A DNA stretch of 64,000 nucleotides from Antrihabitans stalactiti (GTDB lineage Bacteria > Actinomycetota > Actinomycetes > Mycobacteriales > Mycobacteriaceae), in assembly GCF_012932915.1 (NCBI RefSeq), contig NZ_VCQU01000002.1, positions 372,001 through 436,000 on the forward strand, given 5' to 3'. Below, piece by piece: positions 57,425 through 64,000 of this stretch. Position 1 is the stretch's first letter. Every line of letters starts with the position of its first letter. The notes under the pieces are model-generated. The model was not told the origin of the DNA and ran no database searches. It saw only the letters and a list, made by a program, of their open reading frames with translations. The position numbers and the translations under genes were made by a program.

Positions 57425-59794
57425 GTGAGCGCGTCGCAACCGAAACGCCCCGGCGACGTTGCGGGACCTACCATCGACGTCGATCGAACGATCGCTGTAG
57501 ATCAACCGACCGAGGCCGGAAACGTGCTCGAAACCGACAATGAGCCAGGTGCGCAGACGCGGCTGGTCCTCGCAAGCGCCGTCGCGGAATTCGACGCGGC
57601 GTGGAAGCGTGCGGACTCACCACCCGCGTTGGCCGACTTCGTACCCGACGCACCGGGTCGCCGAGCGTGCGTGATCGAGCTGGTCAAGGTCGACCTCGAT
57701 CACCGGTGGCGGCCGGGCGGCGAGCCGAAGCGGCTCAGCAGCTACATCGCCGAGTTCGGTGAGCTGAGCGCCCAACCCGTACCGCCGGACCTGATCTACG
57801 AGGAATTTCAGTGCAGGCGCCGCTACGGCGAGCCCGTCGATCCTCAGGAGTATCGGCAGGCGTTCCCCGATCAATGGCAGTTCGTCGCGCCATTCCTCGG
57901 CGCGAACGATCGCAGCACGGTGGTCGTGCGGCCACAGCAAAGAGACGAACTCGAAGATCTTGTCGTCGGAGACAGCATCGACGATTTCGACTTGCGTGCC
58001 GCACTCGGCCGCGGCGCGTTTGCGAGGGTCTTTCTTGCCAGACAACGGTCGATGGAGCGCTTTGTTGCGCTGAAGATTTCGCACAACCATGGGTCCGAGC
58101 CGCAGACGATGGCCCAGCTCGATCACGAGTACATCGTGCGGGTATTCGACCAACGGCTGATCGCGGACCGTGATTTGAAGCTGATGTACATGGAGTACGT
58201 CCGCGGCGGCACGCTGCTCGGGGTGCTGGAATACGTTGCCGCAACCGATCCCGATCAACGCGACGGGCATCTCCTGCTGGACGCGATCGACGACGGTGCG
58301 CAGGACGAGCCGAGCGGTTCCAGCATCCGGGACGAAATCGCCGCACTGAGCTGGCCGGAAACCGTTGCGTGGCTGGGTCGTCGCCTTGCAGACGCGCTCG
58401 ATTACGCGGCGCAGCGGGGCGTGCTCCATCGAGACATCAAACCGGCGAACGTGCTGCTGACGGCGGAGGGCGTCCCGAAACTTGCCGATTTCAACATCAG
58501 TTTCAGCAATCACATCGCAGGGGCAAGTCCTGCTGCATATTTCGGCGGTTCGCTGTCCTACATGTCGCCCGAACAGCTGGAGGCCTGCCATCCCCACATT
58601 GCGCGAGGGGCATCCGATCTCGACGAGCGAAGCGACATGTACGCCCTCGGCGTGCTGCTGTGGGAACTACTGACGGGGCGGCATCCGTTCCGCGATGAGA
58701 CGAAGGCAGGGGAGAGTGAAACGTCGCTGCAACGCATGCTCGAGGTGCGGCGCCGCGGAATCGAACCGGCCCGAATCTCCGAACTGCCGCCGGACTGCCC
58801 GGCAACGCTGCGCCGAGTTTTGCTGACCTGCCTCGCAGCGAAACCGGAGGACCGCTTCAGCACCAACGCCGAACTCGCTCAGCAGCTCGAACTGTGTCTC
58901 GACGCTCGCGCACGAGACTTGGTCGATCCGCCTGCGGGAAGTCTGCGGGCGCGGCTTGGCCTGCGGCCGATCCCGGTCGTGATGTCGTCGGTCGTCTTCG
59001 GCCAGGCGCTCGGCATGCTGTACCTCTTCATGCACAACTACCGGCTGGTGCAAAACAACATCACGCCTGACGCGAAGTCGCAGCTCGACCTCAGAATCAT
59101 TCTGGTCGTCGCCCTCGTCATTCCGTTGTGCGGCGGACTGATGTTCTTCCTGTGCCGCCGGGTTCTCAGCGTTCCCTGGGGAATGTGGCGCGGAAAGGTC
59201 TACGAACCCGCCGAGCTCGATCGAGCGCGTGCGGACACCCTCGCCTGCGGCGATCGAATCGCGCTCACCGGATTCGTCGCCTGGGTGGCGGCGCTGCTCT
59301 TGCTCGGCGGCGCAGTCGCGGCCATCGGCAACCTGTCGGCGGGACTCGTCGACAACCTCGTCGCATCACATCTCGTTGCAGGCGCGGTAGCGGTGACCTA
59401 CCCGTTGTTCCTCATCGAGTTCTACGTCGTGCGCTGGTACCTGCCCGCATTGTTGACGCGCGGCACGACATCGATGTCGGATGCCTGGCGGCTGCGGGCT
59501 CTCGCCCGACGCTGCAACTTGTATCTGGCCATCGTCGGCTCGGTGCCTGCCGTCGGTGTCATCGCGGGCATCGCGTTCCTCGATCGGCAGCAGGTTCGTC
59601 AGATCGTCGGCTCGATCGTCTGGCTCTGTGTCACCGGCATCGCAGCGTTCGTCGTCGCCTATTGGCTGTTCCGAAAGTTGGAGATGGACCTGGCCGCGCT
59701 GGAGCGCATGGTGACGGCGCGAGCGAAACGTCGCACCGGTCACCGCGATCTGCGCACGGTCGTCAGACGCCCCGTGCGATCAATTCCTTCATGA
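57425..59794 (+). CDS. Membrane Ser/Thr protein kinase with planctomycete-like N-terminal module
   Basis: A 789-residue protein. Residues about 50-158 form a helical module (VIELVKVDLDHRWRPGGEPK and EEFQCRRRYGEPVDPQEYRQ) that I know mainly from Planctomycete and Acidobacterial kinases. The kinase domain (about 186-495) has G195-G200 loop GRGAFA, K217, H335-R-D337 in HRDIKPANVLL, D355-F-N357 in place of DFG, and S381-P-E383. Six membrane helices fill residues about 519-770; there is no PASTA or other extracellular domain. GTG 57425 has GAGG seven bases upstream. The gene lies between treZ and treY beside ArsR and overlaps the acyl-CoA dehydrogenase by 32 bases. Substrates are unknown. Confidence 0.85.
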   Translation: MSASQPKRPGDVAGPTIDVDRTIAVDQPTEAGNVLETDNEPGAQTRLVLASAVAEFDAAWKRADSPPALADFVPDAPGRRACVIELVKVDLDHRWRPGGEPKRLSSYIAEFGELSAQPVPPDLIYEEFQCRRRYGEPVDPQEYRQAFPDQWQFVAPFLGANDRSTVVVRPQQRDELEDLVVGDSIDDFDLRAALGRGAFARVFLARQRSMERFVALKISHNHGSEPQTMAQLDHEYIVRVFDQRLIADRDLKLMYMEYVRGGTLLGVLEYVAATDPDQRDGHLLLDAIDDGAQDEPSGSSIRDEIAALSWPETVAWLGRRLADALDYAAQRGVLHRDIKPANVLLTAEGVPKLADFNISFSNHIAGASPAAYFGGSLSYMSPEQLEACHPHIARGASDLDERSDMYALGVLLWELLTGRHPFRDETKAGESETSLQRMLEVRRRGIEPARISELPPDCPATLRRVLLTCLAAKPEDRFSTNAELAQQLELCLDARARDLVDPPAGSLRARLGLRPIPVVMSSVVFGQALGMLYLFMHNYRLVQNNITPDAKSQLDLRIILVVALVIPLCGGLMFFLCRRVLSVPWGMWRGKVYEPAELDRARADTLACGDRIALTGFVAWVAALLLLGGAVAAIGNLSAGLVDNLVASHLVAGAVAVTYPLFLIEFYVVRWYLPALLTRGTTSMSDAWRLRALARRCNLYLAIVGSVPAVGVIAGIAFLDRQQVRQIVGSIVWLCVTGIAAFVVAYWLFRKLEMDLAALERMVTARAKRRTGHRDLRTVVRRPVRSIPS

Positions 59795-60911
59795 TCTCGT
59801 TGGTGCCGGCCAGGATTCGCAGAATGCGTGCGCCGGTGTAGATCTGGCTGATCGGGTACTCGGTCATGTAGCCGTAGCCGCCGAACAACTGCAGGCACTT
59901 GTCGGCGACGATGCCGAGTTGCTCGGTCGTCCAGTACTTCGCCATTGCGGCACCTTGTACGTCCAGTTCGTTGTTCAGGTGCTTGGTAATGCAATCGTCG
60001 ATGAAGACGCGCGCGATGCGAGCGGTCGTTGCTGCCTCGGCGATGACGAATTTCGTATTCTGCAGCGCGAAGAGCGGCTTGCCGAAGGCGTGGCGGCCCT
60101 TCGTGTAATCGATCGTCAGCGCGACCGCGTTCTCCATCATCGGAACGGCCATCACGGCCGTGATCAGCCGCTCCTGGACCAGTTGCTGCATGAGCTGGAT
60201 GAAGCCTTGCCCTTCGGCGTCGCCGAGCAGGTTGGTCGCGGGGACCCGTAGTCCGTCGAAGAACAGCTCGCCTGTGTCCTGACCTTTGCCGCCGATCTTG
60301 GAGAGGATGCGGCCACGGCTGAATCCTGGTGTGTCGTCGTCGACCTCGGCCACGATCAGCGAAACCCCGGCCGCGCCCTTCGAGGGATCGGTCTTGGCGG
60401 CGATGACGATGACGTCGGCGTTGTGGCCGTTGCTGATGAATGTCTTGGCGCCGCTGATGACGTACTCGTCACCTTCGCGCACCGCGCGGGTCTGAATGTT
60501 CTGCAGGTCGGAGCCGGTGCCGGGCTCGGTCATGGCGATCGCGAGAACGATCTCGCCGCTGGCTGCCTTCGGGAGGATGCGACGCTTCAGTTCCTCGGAA
60601 CCGTAGTGGAGGATGTACGGCGCGATGATGCCGCTGTGGACGCCGTTGCCCATCGAACCTTCACCCGCGCGGACCTGCTCTTCGATGATCGCTGCCTCGT
60701 GCGCGAAGGTGCCCCCACCGCCGCCGTACTCCTCGGGGATCATCGCGCACAACAGGCCCAGTTCGCCCGCGCGACGATAAATTTCACGGTCCGGGTAGCC
60801 CTGCGCTATGTACTTTTCCTGATTCGGCACAACTTCTTTGGTGAAGAAGTCCCTGGCCAGCTCGCGAACAGCCTCGACCTCGTCGTCGCTCCAGGGCGCT
60901 CGATCAGACAT
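59763..60911 (-). CDS. Acyl-CoA dehydrogenase, long-chain-like
   Basis: A 382-residue flavoprotein introducing an alpha,beta double bond into acyl-CoA. IAMTEPGTGSDLQNIQTRAV binds FAD, FISNGHNADVIVIAAKTDPS and QLFGGYGYMTEYPISQIYTG are typical. The C-terminal IYEGT Glu of medium-chain enzymes is replaced by ILAGTNEIMKELIA, as in long-chain enzymes whose base lies elsewhere (near QERLITAVM). ATG 60911 has GGAGG five bases upstream; an in-frame ATG at 60923 provides that site. A good promoter is at 60944-60972. Substrate unknown. Confidence 0.9.
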   Translation of the reverse strand: MSDRAPWSDDEVEAVRELARDFFTKEVVPNQEKYIAQGYPDREIYRRAGELGLLCAMIPEEYGGGGGTFAHEAAIIEEQVRAGEGSMGNGVHSGIIAPYILHYGSEELKRRILPKAASGEIVLAIAMTEPGTGSDLQNIQTRAVREGDEYVISGAKTFISNGHNADVIVIAAKTDPSKGAAGVSLIVAEVDDDTPGFSRGRILSKIGGKGQDTGELFFDGLRVPATNLLGDAEGQGFIQLMQQLVQERLITAVMAVPMMENAVALTIDYTKGRHAFGKPLFALQNTKFVIAEAATTARIARVFIDDCITKHLNNELDVQGAAMAKYWTTEQLGIVADKCLQLFGGYGYMTEYPISQIYTGARILRILAGTNEIMKELIARGV

Positions 60912-60943
60912 TCGTTCCTCCATTGTCTAGGTGATGACAACGG

Positions 60944-60972
60944 AGTCTATTGACGGTCTGCCAATAGGGCAA
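60944..60972 (-). promoter_or_regulatory. Promoter of the acyl-CoA dehydrogenase gene
   Basis: On the minus strand TTGCCC (60967-60972) is 17 bases from TAGACT (60944-60949), a standard sigma-A layout. It lies between treY and the dehydrogenase, so the two need not share a transcript. Confidence 0.6.
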
Positions 60973-60980
60973 ACGTGTGC

Positions 60981-63332
60981 TCAGGTTCGGGCGAGCAGCG
61001 CGACCGGCAGGCGGCGGAAAACCTCGGACAGCGGCACCGTTCCAGCAAACACCGCATCGGTCAGGCGGTCGACCCAGGAACCGGGCGGCAATTCGAGCAC
61101 TGTCGTGCCCCAGCCCTTATCTGCGAGCGCGACGGAATGCCGGGTCGCCAAGGCCAGCACGCTGGAACCACGAACGAAGCCGATCAGGTGGTCGGCGGCG
61201 TCGCCTGAGGCTGTGACAGGGGAGTAGGTACCACCAACGAAGCACTCTGGTTTCTGCCTGCGCAGCCAGAGCGCATGCGCAACAACCCACAGCTTCGCAG
61301 CACCCGTCGAGTCGACTGAAGGCGGCGAATTCAAGGTGGCAAGCATCCGCTGCCGGACCGAGAAATCGACCACCCGGCGGTTGTCCGGGTCGACGAGCGA
61401 GTCCTCCCAGAGTTCGGTGCCTTGATACACGTCCGGGATGCCGGGACCGCACAGTTGCAGCAACTTCTGGCCCAGCGAGTCCGACCAGCCGTGTGGAGCG
61501 AGCCGGCCGACCAAGGTGCTCATACTTTCGCCGACAGGTCCGTCGATGACGGCGTCGATCCAGGCGTGGCACGCTTTTTCGAAGTCTTCGTCGACCTTGT
61601 TCCAGGTGGTTCGAAGCCCCGCTTCGCGAATGGCCTTCTCTGCGTAGGCATGCAGTCGATCGCGCAGGTCAGGCACCGAGGCTGCAGGCGTGCCGTCCGC
61701 AGGCCACACGCCGAACATGTTCTGCAACAGGAACAATCCCGTGATGCCGTCCGGGCTCGGAGTGAGTCGTTCCCACTCGAGCACGTGTTGGGTCCACAGC
61801 GCGGGAACCTGGGAAAGCACGCCGATGCGCGCCCGGACGTCTTCGCCGCGTTTGGTGTCGTGCGTCGAGAGTGTCGTCATGGTGCGGGGCCAGCGCCGTG
61901 CGCGTTCGGCGTTGGCCATGTGGAATTCGAGGGGCGTGTGGCCGAAGCGCGCCGGGTCGCCACCGACCTCCTGTAGCGACACCAGTCGCGCAGCTCGGTA
62001 GAACAGGCAATCTTCGACGCTCTTCGCCGTGAGCGCTCCGCACACCTGGCTGAACCGGACCGCAGCCTCACCGCCCGCGGCGAGACCGGTGCCCACTACC
62101 GATAGTGCTTCTGCAAGCGAGGGGTTCGCTTCCACCGTCGCCGCGACGGCACGCGTGAGGGAGCCGGCGAGCGGCGCGTAGTCGGGTCGGTAGACCCGCA
62201 GCGAGACCAAGACCTCGACGACAGCCTCGGCCAGTGCGTCATGATCGTGCGCGGACAGCGCATCGCGCGCAATCGCGGCGACGAGCCTGCGCACCTCGGG
62301 GGCGAGGTCAGTCGTGGCGACCTGGCGTTTGACTTCGGTTTCGGCCAATTCCAGCCAGTCGGCATCGCCTGGCGTGCCTGCGATTTCGGTGGAGAGCTCC
62401 GCAAGTCCGCGCGCACCGGCTCGGTCGACGAACACTCCGCCGAGCTCGGCCAGTGCCTCGTAGCCCGTGGTGCCGTCGACCGGCAGCGTCGCGTCGAGGG
62501 GTTCGGTTGCTCCGAGGATTTTCTCGATGACGATCCAGCGGGTGGGGCCGACCAACTGCCGCAATCGCAGCAAATACGCTGTCGGATCAGCCATTCCGTC
62601 GGGATGGTCGATCCGCAGGCCGTCGATCACGTCGTGTGCCGCCCATGCCGCAACCTGGGAGTGCGTCGCGTCGAACACTCGGGGATCTTCCTGCCGCAGC
62701 GCCGCGAGACTGTTGACCGTGAAGAATCGCCGATAGGTGGCAGCGCCGCAGCGCCAGTTCGCCAACCGGTACGACTGCCGATCGTGTACCGCGAGAGCGT
62801 TTCCCTCGTCGGTGCCGGGCTTGATCGGGAATCGCAGGTCGCCGAACGCAAGCATCGGTTCCGGTTCGGTACGGTCGATGCGCAACGCCGCGACGTCGTT
62901 CTCGCCGTCGAAGACGGGCAACGCAATCCGGCCACCCGCACCGTTGTCGGTACGCCAATCGATGTCGAAAAAGGGGGCGTAGGGGGAATCGAGCCCGTGC
63001 TTCAACACGTCCCACCACCAGGCATTCTGGCGAGGATCGCTGACGCCGACGTGGTTGGGCACGATATCGATCACCAAACCCATTGCGCGGGTCCGTAGCT
63101 CGTCGGCCAATGCCCGTAGTCCGGCGGGGCCGCCGAGTGCTGCGGACACAGTGGTCGGGTCGGTGACGTCGTAGCCGTGAGTGGAACCGTGGGCGGCGGT
63201 CAACACCGGTGACAGGTAGACGTGCGAGACGCCCAGTTGCTGCAGGTATTCGGCGATGTTCCGGGCGTCGCCGAGGGTGAACGCGTCGGCTCGGAGTTGC
63301 AGCCGATACGTCGCGGTGATGGGTGTGGTCAC
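60981..63332 (-). CDS. treY: Maltooligosyl trehalose synthase TreY
   Basis: A 783-residue GH13 enzyme that turns the reducing end of maltodextrin into a trehalose unit. ITATYRLQLRADAFTLGDAR begins the barrel; GLVIDIVPNHVGVSD, IDGLRIDHPDGMADP (nucleophile Asp) and VIEKILGATEPLD (acid Glu) are catalytic motifs, and TMTTLSTHDTKRGEDVRARI the third Asp. GTG 63332 overlaps the treX stop (GTGA), which fixes the start against a longer open frame. It feeds TreZ, whose gene is 4.5 kb away. Confidence 0.94.
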   Translation of the reverse strand: MTTPITATYRLQLRADAFTLGDARNIAEYLQQLGVSHVYLSPVLTAAHGSTHGYDVTDPTTVSAALGGPAGLRALADELRTRAMGLVIDIVPNHVGVSDPRQNAWWWDVLKHGLDSPYAPFFDIDWRTDNGAGGRIALPVFDGENDVAALRIDRTEPEPMLAFGDLRFPIKPGTDEGNALAVHDRQSYRLANWRCGAATYRRFFTVNSLAALRQEDPRVFDATHSQVAAWAAHDVIDGLRIDHPDGMADPTAYLLRLRQLVGPTRWIVIEKILGATEPLDATLPVDGTTGYEALAELGGVFVDRAGARGLAELSTEIAGTPGDADWLELAETEVKRQVATTDLAPEVRRLVAAIARDALSAHDHDALAEAVVEVLVSLRVYRPDYAPLAGSLTRAVAATVEANPSLAEALSVVGTGLAAGGEAAVRFSQVCGALTAKSVEDCLFYRAARLVSLQEVGGDPARFGHTPLEFHMANAERARRWPRTMTTLSTHDTKRGEDVRARIGVLSQVPALWTQHVLEWERLTPSPDGITGLFLLQNMFGVWPADGTPAASVPDLRDRLHAYAEKAIREAGLRTTWNKVDEDFEKACHAWIDAVIDGPVGESMSTLVGRLAPHGWSDSLGQKLLQLCGPGIPDVYQGTELWEDSLVDPDNRRVVDFSVRQRMLATLNSPPSVDSTGAAKLWVVAHALWLRRQKPECFVGGTYSPVTASGDAADHLIGFVRGSSVLALATRHSVALADKGWGTTVLELPPGSWVDRLTDAVFAGTVPLSEVFRRLPVALLART

Positions 63333-64000
63333 GGTGCCGTCCGACGAAGGACCAGCAACGATCGCGCCGGAACCGTGATCGCTTCGTCGGCAGCCAGTGT
63401 CGCGTCGGAGAGGCCGGTCGGCAGCGACGTGTCCAGAACGACCTCCCAGTGCGACCCGTACACGCTGTCTGGAGCTTCGAACTGCAGTTCGTCGCTGTGG
63501 GCGTTGAAACACAGGATGAACGAGTCGTCCACGACCCGTTCACCGCGATAGTTGGGTTCGGGGATGCCCTCGCCGTTGAGGTACACAGCGAGCGCCTTGC
63601 CGAATCCGCTGTCCCAGTCTTCCAACGTCATTTCCTCGCCTGCCGGTGTCAGCCAGGCGATATCGCGCGTTTGATCGCCGGACCGAATCGGCTTGCCCTC
63701 GAAGAATCTGCGCCTTCGAAAGACCGGATGTTTGCGACGCAACGTGATGACGTTTCGAGTGAACTCGAGCAGGTCCGCGTTCGTCTCCACCAAAGACCAG
63801 TCCATCCAGGACAACTCGGAATCCTGGCAGTAGACGTTGTTGTTGCCTTGCTGGGTCCGGCCGATCTCGTCGCCGTGCGCGATCATCGGCGTGCCCTGGC
63901 TGAGCAGCAGCGTCGCGAGGATGTTGCGGCTCTGCCGCCCCCGGAGGTCCAGAATCTCGGGGTCGTCGGTCGGCCCTTCGACTCCGCAGTTCCACGACCT
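63329..64000 (-). CDS. treX: Glycogen debranching enzyme TreX/GlgX, 5' part missing
   Basis: The C-terminal 223 residues of a GH13 isoamylase-type enzyme; the start lies beyond the window. SWNCGVEGPTDDPEILDLRG, MIAHGDEIGRTQQGNNNVYC and LSWMDWSLVETNADLLEFTR are characteristic of GlgX/TreX, and HPVFRRRRFFEG and FILCFNAHSDELQFEAP form the C-terminal beta domain. It removes branches from glycogen to supply linear dextrins to TreY. The frame is open to the right edge. Confidence 0.93.
   Translation of the reverse strand, partial: RSWNCGVEGPTDDPEILDLRGRQSRNILATLLLSQGTPMIAHGDEIGRTQQGNNNVYCQDSELSWMDWSLVETNADLLEFTRNVITLRRKHPVFRRRRFFEGKPIRSGDQTRDIAWLTPAGEEMTLEDWDSGFGKALAVYLNGEGIPEPNYRGERVVDDSFILCFNAHSDELQFEAPDSVYGSHWEVVLDTSLPTGLSDATLAADEAITVPARSLLVLRRTAP

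Noticed and set aside
56516-60911. The block between treZ and treY as a mobile island
   Set aside because: No integrase, direct repeats, tRNA or base-composition break was seen; gene gain is possible, but not by an identifiable element.
60790-60911. Acyl-CoA dehydrogenase as inactive because the IYEGT Glu is missing
   Set aside because: The ILAGTNEIMKE ending is normal for long-chain and related enzymes whose catalytic Glu is elsewhere.

Overview
The window is about 64 kb of a GC-rich chromosome from a mycolic-acid actinobacterium of the Rhodococcus type. Three things point there: the gene order follows Mycobacterium tuberculosis over long blocks (Rv2175c back through the division/cell-wall cluster to Rv2144c, then the ileS-dinX-lspA-Rv1540 block, then dnaE1, Rv1558-ilvA and treZYX); a keto-carotenoid gene set with a CrtO ketolase very like the one known from Rhodococcus erythropolis is woven into the first block; and the polar-growth and lipomannan genes (wag31, sepF, mptA) are present. 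The genus is an inference from remembered relatives, not a database result. No tRNA, rRNA, CRISPR array, insertion sequence, integrase or prophage gene was seen.

Layout. 1-12.9 kb: carotenoid and envelope genes. crtB (cut by the window edge), an Rv2175c-like DNA-binding protein, mptA, crtI, idsA/crtE, metF, a family-2 glycosyltransferase, lppM, a hotdog thioesterase, cruF, crtO, a GNAT acetyltransferase, a HEPN-domain protein and a DUF3040 membrane protein. GGPP from IdsA can be condensed by CrtB and desaturated by CrtI; CruF (hydratase), CrtO (ketolase) and the glycosyltransferase suggest a ketolated, 1'-hydroxylated and glycosylated carotenoid. No cyclase is in view. 12.9-33.3 kb: a complete dcw cluster, mraZ-rsmH-ftsL-pbpB-murE-murF-mraY-murD-ftsW-murG-murC-ftsQ-ftsZ-pgeF-yggS-sepF-yggT-wag31 plus a small membrane protein. 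Most junctions are 4-base ATGA/GTGA overlaps. The sequence shows a likely MraZ operator before mraZ and a structured promoter before ftsZ.

33.3-36.9 kb: ileS behind a translational T-box riboswitch, then a terminator and a 26-residue amphipathic peptide gene on the other strand. 37-48.6 kb: a TfoX-N protein, an LLM-class flavin/F420 oxidoreductase, DinB polymerase, three lipoproteins beside lspA (signal peptidase II), an RluA-family pseudouridine synthase, a membrane-anchored protein, the CtpE-type P-ATPase, a PfkB kinase and RarD. 48.6-54.8 kb: dnaE1, a tiny membrane protein, a Ddn-like reductase, a VOC protein and ilvA. 54.7-64 kb: treZ, then SRPBCC and ArsR genes, an unusual Ser/Thr kinase and an acyl-CoA dehydrogenase, then treY and treX (cut by the right edge). 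The trehalose genes that are close together in M. tuberculosis are therefore split here.

Points that stand out: the kinase carries an N-terminal module of the sort I associate with Planctomycetes, a DFN in place of DFG, and six C-terminal membrane helices; long palindromes recur, and one near-identical pair has a copy lying in frame inside cruF; several genes have a TANNNT box exactly six bases before their start codon and are probably leaderless; and the new small peptide gene has a strong ribosome site.
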